From NCBI GenBank assembly GCA_964563495.1, contig CAZLYK010000010.1, forward strand, positions 1 through 64,000: a stretch of 64,000 bases of DNA, given 5' to 3'. The notes under the pieces were generated by a model. The model searched no databases. It saw only the letters and a program-made list of their open reading frames with translations, and was not told where the DNA came from. This DNA comes from CAZLYK01 sp964563495. Its GTDB lineage: Bacteria; Acidobacteriota; Blastocatellia; RBC074. The translations under genes were made by a program, and so were the position numbers. Position 1 is the stretch's first letter; each line of letters starts with the position of its first letter. This document shows positions 39,248-53,192 of the stretch, in pieces.

Positions 39248-40183
39248 ATGCCCCCTTCACCATATATTTCTTTGGATCGCGCCGAGTGGGGACGGCTGCG
39301 CAATTCGACGCCCCTCACATTGACCGAGGACGATCTGATCAGGCTGCGCGGGATCAATGAAATGATCTCTCTGCGTGAAGTCGAGGAGATCTATCTGCCG
39401 CTCTCGCGGTTGCTCAACCTGTATGTCGCGGCGACTCAGAATCTGCACAAAGCGAGATACACTTTTCTACGCGATACGACACCGAAGGTGCCTTATGTGA
39501 TCGGGGTGGCCGGCAGTGTGGCGGTCGGCAAGAGCACTACCGCGCGCATCCTCCAGGCGCTGCTGGCGCGCTGGCCGAATCATCCGAAAGTAGACCTGAT
39601 CACGACCGACGGGTTTCTCTATCCAAACGCGGTGCTCGAAGAGCGTGGCCTCATGCAGCGGAAAGGATTTCCCGAAAGCTATGACCGTCGCCGTCTATTG
39701 AGATTCGTCGCCGATGTCAAATCCGGCGTGCCCGAAGTCGCCGCCCCGGTCTATTCTCATCTCGCCTATGACATCCTGCCGGAAGAGGTTCATCTGGTCA
39801 GGCAGCCGGACATCATGATTCTCGAAGGATTGAATGTGCTCCAGACAGGCGTGGGCAGCGCCGACTACAGCTACCAGGTCTTTGTCTCGGATTACTTCGA
39901 TTTTTCACTATACGTCGACGCCGAAGAGGAGGACATCGAGCGCTGGTACGTCGAGCGCTTTCTGACCCTGCGCCGGACCGCGTTTCGGGATCCGGCTTCA
40001 TATTTTCATCGCTACGCCGATTTAACCGTCGAAGAGTCTCGCCAGAAGGCGATCAAGATATGGAATGAGATCAACGGCGTCAATCTGCGTGAAAACATCC
40101 TGCCGACGCGCACCCGCGCCCATTTGATCCTGGAAAAAGGGCCGGATCATTCGATCCGCCAGGTATGGTTAAGGAAACTCTAG
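39248..40183 (+). CDS. coaA: Pantothenate kinase, type I
   Basis: 311 aa, normal length. P-loop GSVAVGKSTTARIL (~88); the pantothenate-binding region LITTDGFLYPNAVLEERGLM follows, then KGFPESYDRRRLLRF and VLQTG. It phosphorylates pantothenate, first step of coenzyme A synthesis. Starts MPPSPYISLDRAEW; the ATG is preceded by ATCACGGTATCACC, with no clear Shine-Dalgarno. Lies alone between two repeat/egtD regions. Confidence 0.94.
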   Translation: MPPSPYISLDRAEWGRLRNSTPLTLTEDDLIRLRGINEMISLREVEEIYLPLSRLLNLYVAATQNLHKARYTFLRDTTPKVPYVIGVAGSVAVGKSTTARILQALLARWPNHPKVDLITTDGFLYPNAVLEERGLMQRKGFPESYDRRRLLRFVADVKSGVPEVAAPVYSHLAYDILPEEVHLVRQPDIMILEGLNVLQTGVGSADYSYQVFVSDYFDFSLYVDAEEEDIERWYVERFLTLRRTAFRDPASYFHRYADLTVEESRQKAIKIWNEINGVNLRENILPTRTRAHLILEKGPDHSIRQVWLRKL

Positions 40184-40243
40184 GGAGGACTGGTGCGACC
40201 TCATCGGAATGATGACCGAGATGTCCATGGTTCTCAATCCCGT

Positions 40244-41182
40244 CTATCCAGATGCGCGCCAGAAGTTGCAACTGAATCTTGCCTGACTATCGAGCCAGGT
40301 TTGCGCGGGTTGGAATCCGCTCGCTTGAGCCAGGGATTCCAGTTGCGAAAGATCGTACTTGTAAGAACTCTCGGTATGGATCGTCTCACCCGCCTGGAAA
40401 TCGACCTCTAAGCCGAGGCCTTGAAGACAGACCTTCTGCGCGACGCGGCTGACCAGGTGCATCTCGATGCGGCCGCTCAATTCATGGTAGATCGCGCGAT
40501 GCTCGAAGCTGGTCGGATCGAAATTTCCCTCGAGCTCACGATTGATGCGCAAGAGCAGGTTGAGATTGAAGGCCGCCGTCACGCCGATTGCATCGTTGTA
40601 GGCAGGCAGCAACCAGGCCGGTGATTTTTTGAGGTCGGCGCCGAGCAGCAATCCGTCCTCGCTTTGCAGGGCGCCGCGAATCTCCTGGAGAAGTCCCCTG
40701 GCTTCATCGGGGGGGTAATTGCCGATGTTTGAACCGAGGAAGAGGACGAGCAGCTTTTCTCCGTTCCGGCGGACGATCGATCCGAGGCCGGCCGTATAAT
40801 CGCCGGCGTGCGCAGTAATGCTCAGACCCGGGTAATCGTTGAGCAGCTTGCCGGCGCTCTCTTCAAGCATGGTCGCAGAGATATCGACCGGCTGGTAGTG
40901 CAACCGATCCTGACTCGAGAGGATCGCTTCGATCAGCAGGCGTGTTTTGATCGAGCTCCCGCTTCCCAATTCGACCATGCCGGTCGGGCCCGGCAATTGA
41001 GCCACGATCTCTGCTGCGTGGCGTTCGAAGATCTCGGTCTCGGCGCGTGTCAGATAGTATTCCGGCAGCAGACAGATCGCCTCGAAGAGCCGAGACCCGA
41101 GCGCATCATAAAAATATTTCGGCGGCAGCGACTTCGGATTCGAAGTCAGCCCCCTTCGCACGTCTTCGGCAAACTTGTTCAT
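40244..41182 (-). CDS. egtD: L-histidine N(alpha)-methyltransferase EgtD
   Basis: 312 aa. LPPKYFYDALGSRLFEAICL then LPEYYLTRAE is the conserved EgtD start; the SAM site is ELGSGSSIKTRLLIEA (~69) and the FLGSNIGNYPPDEA segment (~148) follows. It trimethylates histidine to hercynine for ergothioneine. EgtB and the other egt genes are not next to it here, as they often would be. Convergent with coaA (60 nt between the stops); the next upstream gene is a small membrane protein. Confidence 0.9.
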   Translation of the reverse strand: MNKFAEDVRRGLTSNPKSLPPKYFYDALGSRLFEAICLLPEYYLTRAETEIFERHAAEIVAQLPGPTGMVELGSGSSIKTRLLIEAILSSQDRLHYQPVDISATMLEESAGKLLNDYPGLSITAHAGDYTAGLGSIVRRNGEKLLVLFLGSNIGNYPPDEARGLLQEIRGALQSEDGLLLGADLKKSPAWLLPAYNDAIGVTAAFNLNLLLRINRELEGNFDPTSFEHRAIYHELSGRIEMHLVSRVAQKVCLQGLGLEVDFQAGETIHTESSYKYDLSQLESLAQASGFQPAQTWLDSQARFSCNFWRASG

Positions 41183-41205
41183 CCCGTCTATTGATAAATT
41201 GATAA

Positions 41206-41379
41206 TCAGTTGTATCGTTTATCACGAAAGGCGAAGAGGTAGAGCCCCGCACCGACAAATGGAATCATGATGATGGTCACCAGCACCAGCTTGGTCGCCC
41301 AGTCCCTCGATGATTTTAAGACATCGATAATAGCGATCAGATTGAGAATTGCATAAGCGATGAGTAATAACTTAATCAT
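41206..41379 (-). CDS. Small PLDc_N-type membrane protein
   Basis: 57 aa, two membrane helices: MIKLLLIAYAILNLIAIIDV then VLVTIIMIPFVGAGLYLFAF, followed by RDKRYN. Phospholipase-D N-terminal-like 'PLDc_N' proteins look like this; function unknown. ATG 41379 has GAGGCGG 6 nt upstream. The upstream DNA is the tandem/inverted repeat at 41410-41549. Confidence 0.65.
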   Translation of the reverse strand: MIKLLLIAYAILNLIAIIDVLKSSRDWATKLVLVTIIMIPFVGAGLYLFAFRDKRYN

Positions 41380-41409
41380 TGTTTTCCGCCTCAGTTTCGC
41401 TCCGCCAAA

Positions 41410-41549
41410 AAAAGCCTGGGAACGCGGGTGTCCGGGCCGCATGTTCCGGAGAAGAAACCGATCATCAACCTAGTCGGGCTAGTCGGGCTAGTCGGGCTAG
41501 TCGGGCTAGGCAGGCTAGGCGGGCGGGACGCCCGTGTTCCCAGGCTTTT
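41410..41549. repeat. Imperfect 24-bp inverted repeat enclosing a 9-bp tandem array
   Basis: Arms AAAAGCCTGGGAACGCGGGT (41410 onward, to 41433) and its near complement ending at 41549; two mismatches. Between them CTAGTCGGG is repeated four times (41470-41505), followed by two variants CTAGGCAGG and CTAGGCGGG to 41523. A compact mobile-looking palindrome with an expanding tandem core, in the gap between yqeY and the PLDc_N gene. Confidence 0.85.
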
Positions 41550-41600
41550 CATTCCGCAGCCAGCCTTACGACTTGGTTTCGGGCTTTGTTCCTCGGAACC

Positions 41601-42050
41601 TCATCCGCCCAGCCTGGCCTTGACCAGTTGGTTGACGATTTTGCCGTCGACGGTCTGGCCGGCGAGTTTGGCCATGACCGCCTTCATGACATTACCCATC
41701 TCTTTGATCGAAGTCGCGCCGGTCTCGGCGATCGTCGCTTCGACGATCTGGGCAATCGCCGCTTGGTCGAGCGCGGCGGGCAGGTACTCTTCGATCACGA
41801 CGATCTCGTCCGCCTCCTTTGCCGCCAGCTCCCCCCGGCCGGCCTGCCGGTACTGCTCGACGCTGTCGCGGCGCTGTTTGACGAGTGATTGCAGGACTTT
41901 GATCGACTCGGCGTCGTCGAGCGGGGCCATCTTTTCAATCTCACGGTTTTTGAGCGCGGCCTTGACCATGCGCAAGGTTGAGAGCCGGTCGGTGTCCTTG
42001 TTCTTCATGGCGCTCTTCAAATCCTGATCGATGCGTTCGAGAAATGTCAT
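41601..42050 (-). CDS. GatB/YqeY-domain protein
   Basis: 149 aa, full length for the family. MTFLERIDQDLKSAMKNKDT then STLRMVKAALKNREIE is the helical start; EEYLPAALDQAAIAQIVEA and MGNVMKAVMAKLAGQTVDGK complete the YqeY pattern. The family is related to the tail of GatB (tRNA amidotransferase) and may bind tRNA; its role is unknown. Good Shine-Dalgarno-like purines (GGGGGAAACC) before the ATG. Confidence 0.9.
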   Translation of the reverse strand: MTFLERIDQDLKSAMKNKDTDRLSTLRMVKAALKNREIEKMAPLDDAESIKVLQSLVKQRRDSVEQYRQAGRGELAAKEADEIVVIEEYLPAALDQAAIAQIVEATIAETGATSIKEMGNVMKAVMAKLAGQTVDGKIVNQLVKARLGG

Positions 42051-42192
42051 CCTGGTTTCCCCCTTTTTGATCGCTGGTCGGAGACGCCCATAGTTTATAG
42101 GCCGCGCGCTCGCCTGCTGTCAAACTGCCTGTCGATAGCCCGGTTGCGCCGGCATGGGAAATTTGTTAGTCTCTGCTGCTTAAGCCTGCATT

Positions 42193-42276
<84 letters not shown>

Positions 42277-42362
42277 CGGTTCAATTCCTGAATAATCAAC
42301 CTCCAGCCTGATCCCCAGAGCATCAGTGTGAGCGATTAGTTGAGAAGAAAGGTGAGTCAATT

Positions 42363-43784
42363 TTGAAACTCGAAGTTGCGGTTGCGGAAGTTTCCCAGTC
42401 GAAAAAAGACCTGACGATTGAAGTTGCCGCAGATGAGGTTAAAGCGGAATTCGATAAGGCATATGAAGCTTATATGCGTTACGCGAAAGTCCCCGGGTTC
42501 CGGCCCGGTCGCGTCCCGCGCGGCGTGGTCAAGCAGCGTTTCGCCAAGGATGTCAAGGATGAAGTGATCGGCCGACTCCTGCCGGAGGCCCTCCACCGCG
42601 TGATCATCGACCACAATTTGCATGTCGTCGGTGATCCGCATATCGATGAGGTCTCGGTCAATGAGGGCGAGTCGCTCAAATTCAGGGCGAGCGTCGAGGT
42701 CCTGCCCGATTTCGAGCTCAGGGAAGATAAAGGATTCAAGCTGACAAAAAGCGTCGCCCGCGTGACCGATCAAGACGTCGAGAAAGTGATCAACCACTGG
42801 CGTGAATCTTCGGCCGAATACGTCCCGGTCGAGGACCGCCCTTCTCAGGATGGAGACTTCGTCTCGATCAATCTGACCGGTAAATACGCCGAGCCTGCCG
42901 GCGAGGAGGATCTGGCGGTGGAGGACGTTCAGGTCGAACTCGGCGCCGCCGGGGTACAGGACGAGTTCAACCAAAACCTTCGCGGGGTCAAGGCGGGAGA
43001 TGTGCGCGAGTTCCGCGTCTCCTATCCGGAAGATTTCACCTCGCCGGGACTGGCGGGCAAGACGCTGGATTTCAGCGCGACCGTCGTCGCCGTCCGAAGC
43101 AAAGAGTTGCCCGAGGCCGACGATGAATTCGCGAAGGGGATCGGTGAGTATGAATCGTTCGACCAGATGCGCGAGAAGGTCCGCGAAAGTCTGACCCATG
43201 ACTCCGAAAGCCGCGCCGAGACGCGTCTGCGTGATCAACTGGTCGACCGGCTCATCAGCCAATACGATTTCGAAATCCCGTCTTCACTCCTCGAACGGCA
43301 GGCGTCCGACCGCGTCCGCGAACTCGCGCTTATGCTCATGCGCAGCGGAGTGTCTCTGGAAGCGGCCAGACAGATGAAGTGGGATGAACAGATGAAGGAG
43401 GCCCGCCGACAGGCGGAGAAGGATATTCGCGCAGCTCTCGTCGTGGGCCGGATCGGCGACAGGGAGAAGATCGAGGTCTCCGACCAAGAGACCGATACCG
43501 AGATCGAGCGGATGTCCGTTTCCACCGGCGAACCGTTGGAGCAACTGAGAGCCCGCTTGACAAAGGATGAAGCGCTTTCTACTATCAAAAATCGGTTGCA
43601 CTTTGCCAAGGTGCTCGATTTTGTCATCGGCAACTCTGAGATCACGGTTGAAGAGATCAGCGCCGAGGAGGAGGAGGAGCTAAGAAAGATGAAACCGCTG
43701 CTGGGGATTGAACCGGTCGATGAAATAGCGGCGGAAACAGCGGTCGAAGAGCAACCGGCTGAGCAACCGGCTGAGCAACCGTAA
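42363..43784 (+). CDS. tig: Trigger factor
   Basis: 473 aa, starting at TTG with AAGGTGAG 6 nt upstream. The ribosome-binding signature appears as GFRPGRVPRGVV (~44). The FKBP-type domain lies about 155-240 (SQDGDFVSINLTGKY ... GVQDEFNQNLRGVKAG) and the long helical arms form the rest. A ribosome-associated chaperone and prolyl isomerase. The C-terminus ends in a 12-bp tandem repeat coding EQPAEQPAEQP, probably variable. First of the tig-clpP-clpX chaperone-protease block. Confidence 0.94.
   Translation: MKLEVAVAEVSQSKKDLTIEVAADEVKAEFDKAYEAYMRYAKVPGFRPGRVPRGVVKQRFAKDVKDEVIGRLLPEALHRVIIDHNLHVVGDPHIDEVSVNEGESLKFRASVEVLPDFELREDKGFKLTKSVARVTDQDVEKVINHWRESSAEYVPVEDRPSQDGDFVSINLTGKYAEPAGEEDLAVEDVQVELGAAGVQDEFNQNLRGVKAGDVREFRVSYPEDFTSPGLAGKTLDFSATVVAVRSKELPEADDEFAKGIGEYESFDQMREKVRESLTHDSESRAETRLRDQLVDRLISQYDFEIPSSLLERQASDRVRELALMLMRSGVSLEAARQMKWDEQMKEARRQAEKDIRAALVVGRIGDREKIEVSDQETDTEIERMSVSTGEPLEQLRARLTKDEALSTIKNRLHFAKVLDFVIGNSEITVEEISAEEEEELRKMKPLLGIEPVDEIAAETAVEEQPAEQPAEQP
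43749..43781. repeat. 12-bp tandem repeat in the end of tig
   Basis: GAGCAACCGGCT occurs twice and is followed by a partial third unit, encoding EQPA repeats at the trigger-factor C-terminus. Confidence 0.75.
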
Positions 43785-43925
43785 GACCGATCTTCAGGCA
43801 ATCCGAGTTGTCGCTGACTCTGAAGTTGCCCGTGAAGCCCTGATCTCCCAATTTTGAACAGATTTTCCGCCCCCCGCGTCGATTGATCGAGAGACAACGG
43901 GGCCAGATTTATCGAACTAAGCATT

Positions 43926-44528
<603 letters not shown>

Positions 44529-44536
44529 CCAAGAAT

Positions 44537-44589
44537 TCATCAATCATGAATTTGATGAAGAACGCCGATTCGCCGTTCATGATTGATGA
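44537..44589. repeat. 14-bp inverted repeat between clpP and the zinc-finger gene
   Basis: TCATCAATCATGAA (44537-44550) and TTCATGATTGATGA (44576-44589) are exact complements around a 25-nt loop. Lies 8 nt after the clpP stop and just before the next gene start, so it could be a terminator, attenuator or translational control. Confidence 0.65.
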
Positions 44590-44606
44590 TCGAGCACTCG
44601 TCTTAT

Positions 44607-45017
44607 ATGAGCGATAGCAATCCCTCAGTCAATCCTCACTCTGACTTTGATGGAGCGCTTGGCACGCCGTCGCCACGGCAGGTCCTGCGTTGCTCTTTTT
44701 GCGGTCTGGGTGAGGGCGAGGTGGCGCGGCTCTTTGAAGGGCATGCGGGGTATATCTGTGACGAGTGCGTAGATGTTTGTGTTCAGCTCTTACACGACTA
44801 TCGCGAAATGGGGATCAGGCCGCCGAAAGTAAACCAGCCATGGTACAAGAAGCTCTTCGGCGATGACGGCGGCGACGATGGCGCCTGCAGCTTCAATATT
44901 CACGACCGCAACAATCCGCAAGGCGAGCGGATCTTCCCCGGAATCAATGCCCAAATCTGTGATAAATGCGTTCGCGCGTGCGAGGTGCTCAAGTCGAGCC
45001 TATTGATCGGTGGTTGA
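44607..45017 (+). CDS. Stand-alone ClpX-type zinc-finger protein
   Basis: 136 aa, no ATPase. The first domain copies the ClpX C4 zinc finger: LRCSFCGLGEGEVARLF then AGYICDECVDVCVQLL. The second half looks like another, partly degenerated finger: ACSFNIHDRN has only one cysteine, but QICDKCVRACEVLK keeps the second pair. The linker holds NQPWYKKLFGDDG. Not a ClpX fragment in frame with clpX (168 nt apart). ATG 44607 chosen; ATG 44583 is possible and would overlap the inverted repeat. Between clpP and clpX, so an adaptor or ClpX-domain competitor is a reasonable inference. Confidence 0.8.
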   Translation: MSDSNPSVNPHSDFDGALGTPSPRQVLRCSFCGLGEGEVARLFEGHAGYICDECVDVCVQLLHDYREMGIRPPKVNQPWYKKLFGDDGGDDGACSFNIHDRNNPQGERIFPGINAQICDKCVRACEVLKSSLLIGG

Positions 45018-45185
45018 ATCGGTGGTTGAAAGGGAGAGGGATAGGATCGGTGCGCCGGAGCGGGTTTCGGACCCTGCTTGCGCGAGTTGAGCCACTTGTT
45101 TATGATTGAGTGCGTGCCGCAGTTGTTAACCGGTTACCGGAATCAGAATGCAAAACATATTTTTTAAGGTGGAGGCCGCAATCCG

Positions 45186-46412
<1,227 letters not shown>

Positions 46413-46430
46413 TCAAGAGACAGGACAACG

Positions 46431-48890
<2,460 letters not shown>

Positions 48891-48900
48891 AGCGACCCAA

Positions 48901-48946
48901 CCGACAGGATTTTTTTGCATATTTTTTCAAAATCGATTCCTGTCGA
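48901..48946. repeat. Degenerate repeat copy upstream of engB
   Basis: CGACAGGATTTTTTTGCATA pairs with AAATCGATTCCTGTCG, with 8-bp perfect ends (48902-48909 and 48938-48945). It separates lon from engB. If translation began at the open upstream TTG it would add an NRQD-like N-terminus to EngB, so the ATG at 48974 is preferred. Confidence 0.5.
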
Positions 48947-48973
48947 TTCCGCCGCTTTGTTCGGATCTTTTTA

Positions 48974-49558
<585 letters not shown>

Positions 49559-49893
49559 TCCCGCTTTATCTTTTTCTGATGGCTCGTATCTGATCAGGCA
49601 TCGACAATTGTAGTCGCGAAATACATTTCTCCCTGTCGGGTCATTTGCGAAACTCACCGCAACAACGCTGAACTCACGCGCATTGATTATCCCAGCAAAT
49701 ACGGAACCGGGTAGTGAATCGGGCATTGGATCTGAAGCCGAAATCAGCAAAGGGATGGCCAAGACAGGTTTAAACAAGCGGTGAGAGAGAGCAGCCTGAA
49801 GACCACCGGATATGAAGACTGGCGCGTGGCCTCAATCGCGCGCATTCAAATGACTGAATAATCCCAATCAACAAGGAGATATTTGAGACCCGT

Positions 49894-49936
49894 CATCGGT
49901 GGTGCAGGCGCGCCGGAGTAGCGCGCTTAGCCGATG
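49894..49936 (+). promoter_or_regulatory. Structured element in the rho leader
   Basis: Two nested pairs: CATCGG (49894-49899) with CCGATG (49931-49936) and GCGCGC (49908-49913) with GCGCGC (49921-49926). It lies just upstream of the rho start. Rho is often autoregulated through its leader, so a control role is possible but not shown. Confidence 0.4.
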
Positions 49937-49958
49937 GGATGAAATGAGGTAAACCTTT

Positions 49959-51290
<1,332 letters not shown>

Positions 51291-51294
51291 AATT

Positions 51295-51376
51295 AATAGA
51301 CAGGATTGACAGGATTAAACCGGATCATTTTATGCTTTGTCTTTGATCCGGTTTAATCCTGTCAATCCTGTCTATT
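51295..51376. repeat. Palindromic repeat copy after rho, 33-bp perfect arms
   Basis: Left arm 51295-51327 (AATAGACAGGATTGACAGG to CCGGATCA) and right arm 51344-51376 are exact complements over 33 bp with a 16-nt loop. Between convergent rho and the carboxypeptidase-like gene; its end encodes that protein's NRQD tail. A plausible bidirectional terminator. Confidence 0.88.
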
Positions 51377-52000
51377 CTCCTGGAGGGTGAGGGCGATATT
51401 TCTGACCTCATCGAATTCGATCTCGACCTCGATCGATGCGGTCTGAAAGCCGCGGGCGTTGGCAGTGATCCGGTATTTGGCCTTTTCCGCGCGCAGTCGA
51501 AAAGCGAACTCGCCGCCATCGCGAGAGACCGTCTCCTGTTTGAATCCCTTCCCACCATCGATTCGCTCGATCACGACCATCGCATTCGGAAGCGAATACC
51601 CAACCCCATAAAGAACCGCTCCGCGGATTACCGCATATGGATCGCCTTCACGTGAGAGTTCGATCGTCCGGCTGAGCTTGACCGTCTCTCCCGAAACGAC
51701 TTCCAGAGTGCGGGTGGTGAAGGATTTGAACCCTTTTTTTTCAAAGGCGAGAAAATACGAGCCCGACGAGAGATGATCGAAGGTGAATTCGCCCTTGGCA
51801 TCGCTCGAGGTCTCGTGCCGGTCAGCTTTATTTTTGGCATTGGTCGCGCGGACCAAAACGCCGTCGAGGACCTTGCCGTTCTGCTCCTTGACTTTGCCCT
51901 TGATCATTCCGGTCTGCGCGCCGGCCGGGGCGGAGAGCGAAACTGTCAGAACCAGCGCGATCAGAATTGCGTATTTGAGTAGCGACTTCATCATGTCCAT
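51362..52000 (-). CDS. Secreted protein with two carboxypeptidase-regulatory-like domains
   Basis: 212 aa. Signal peptide (MDMMKSLLKYAILIALVLTVSLS, cleavage near AGAQ). Domain one: MIKGKVKEQNGKVLDGVLVR then DAKGEFTFDHLSSGSYFLAF, the beta-sandwich of carboxypeptidase-regulatory/CNA-B type. Domain two: VIRGAVLYGVGYSLPNAMVV then DGGEFAFRLRAEKAKY. Typical of surface or secreted proteins in this phylum. AGGA lies 4 nt before the ATG. The last NRQD residues come from the repeat copy. Confidence 0.8.
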   Translation of the reverse strand: MDMMKSLLKYAILIALVLTVSLSAPAGAQTGMIKGKVKEQNGKVLDGVLVRATNAKNKADRHETSSDAKGEFTFDHLSSGSYFLAFEKKGFKSFTTRTLEVVSGETVKLSRTIELSREGDPYAVIRGAVLYGVGYSLPNAMVVIERIDGGKGFKQETVSRDGGEFAFRLRAEKAKYRITANARGFQTASIEVEIEFDEVRNIALTLQENRQD

Positions 52001-52044
52001 GTCATCCTGATCTTAAGATAGAAATCTATTATACTAAGCCGCTT

Positions 52045-53148
52045 ATGAAATTTCGCCTCTTGATCACCGCTCTGAGTAATGCCCCGGTAATTGGCGGCAA
52101 AAGGACCGGGGGACGGGGGGACGGGGCGACTGGGCGATTGAATCATCAATCGCCCAGTCGCCCCGTCCCCCAGTCGCCCCGTCCTCTTCCCGCCAACTAC
52201 TGGGGCATCACCGCTCTGATCCTCGTTTTGTCCGCCGTCGTTTTGGCGCAGGACCGGCCGGTTCAGGAACCGAGACCGGCTATCACCGTCCGGGTCGAGA
52301 CCGATCTGGTGGCGATCGATGTGACTGTGACAGATCAGAAGGGTGATTACGTGCGCGACCTGCGCGCCGAGGATTTTCAGCTCTTCGAGGACGGCAAGCC
52401 GCGAAAGATAGATTTTTTCTCCCTCACGGATCAGAACACGCTCTCCCGCCCGTTGGCCGTAGTCTTTGCGCTCGATCTCTCCGGGAGCCTCAAACCTGAA
52501 GAGACCGTCACGCTGCGCGAAGCCGCCATGAAGTTTTCCGAGTTGATGAAAGGCGATTCGGTCTTCGCCGCTTTGGGCTTTAACTACAAGGTCAAAACCC
52601 TGCAGGATTTCACCTCTGATGCGAGGAAGCTCGCGCGCGCTCTCTCGAAGGCCGACCGGTTTGAGGGTTCGACGCGAATCTACGATGCGATCGACAAGGC
52701 GATCACCATGCTCGATCGGAAAGCTCCGCGGACACGCAAAGGAAGGCCGGTCCGTCGGGTGGTGGTGGTGATCAGCGACGGGTTCGATTCGGCCAGCATT
52801 ATCGACCGGCGTGAATTGGTCCGTCGCGCCAATGCCGCGGGTGTGACCGTATACACCGTGACGCTGCCGTCTTATATGCTTTCGGCGACTCGCTCGGGTG
52901 AGCGGGTAATTACCCCCCTCGACGCGACAAGAGTAGTGACCGCAACCGGCGGGCTCGATTACGCGGCTGATGCTGAGGATTTTACTCCGGTTTTTAAGGC
53001 GCTGGCCGAAGAGATCCGCGCCAGTTATGTGCTCGCTTACTATCCGGAATGGCGCGACGGCAAATATCACGAACTGCGCGTCAAGACCACGCGATCCGGG
53101 GTTAACTTACGCGTCAACCGGTCCGGCTATCTCGCGCCGGCCAGGTAA
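52045..53148 (+). CDS. VWFA-domain protein of the Acidobacteria-type family, interrupted in the signal peptide by an insertion
   Basis: 367 aa. After ~residue 75 the sequence is the acidobacterial VWFA-related family: VETDLVAIDVTVTDQKGDYV, LRAEDFQLFEDGKPRKI, a MIDAS-like FALDLSGSLKP, VVVVISDGFDSAS and, at the end, SYVLAYYPEWRDGKYHELRV. The first 60 residues are odd. MKFRLLITAL is followed by 48 codons from an inserted palindromic element and then ITALILVLSAVVLAQ. Removing the 144-bp insert (the DNA between 52063 and 52207) joins MKFRLLITAL directly to ILVLSAVVLAQD, a normal signal peptide. The insert adds no stop codon. Export is probably altered. Confidence 0.85.
   Translation: MKFRLLITALSNAPVIGGKRTGGRGDGATGRLNHQSPSRPVPQSPRPLPANYWGITALILVLSAVVLAQDRPVQEPRPAITVRVETDLVAIDVTVTDQKGDYVRDLRAEDFQLFEDGKPRKIDFFSLTDQNTLSRPLAVVFALDLSGSLKPEETVTLREAAMKFSELMKGDSVFAALGFNYKVKTLQDFTSDARKLARALSKADRFEGSTRIYDAIDKAITMLDRKAPRTRKGRPVRRVVVVISDGFDSASIIDRRELVRRANAAGVTVYTVTLPSYMLSATRSGERVITPLDATRVVTATGGLDYAADAEDFTPVFKALAEEIRASYVLAYYPEWRDGKYHELRVKTTRSGVNLRVNRSGYLAPAR
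52063..52219. mobile_element. 144-bp inserted palindromic element flanked by 13-bp direct repeats
   Basis: ATCACCGCTCTGA occurs at 52063-52075 and 52207-52219, exactly 144 nt apart. Between them an inverted repeat: 26-bp perfect stem (52116-52141 with 52146-52171, loop ATCA) inside a longer imperfect palindrome with outer arms GCCCCGGTAATTGGCGG and CCGCCAACTACTGGGGC. It reads through in frame. Interpreted as a small non-autonomous element that made a target-site duplication (inference). Confidence 0.75.
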
Positions 53149-53192
53149 TGCCCGGATCGGCAAATCAAGTCGTGGCCAGCTGATCCAAGATT

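Noticed and set aside
45005..45030. Short direct repeat TCGGTGGTTGAA in the clpX leader
   Set aside because: Only two copies, one within the end of the zinc-finger gene; too short to interpret.
51991..53070. Minus-strand open frame opposite the VWFA gene
   Set aside because: The plus strand encodes a recognisable VWFA family protein; the opposite translation is unstructured.
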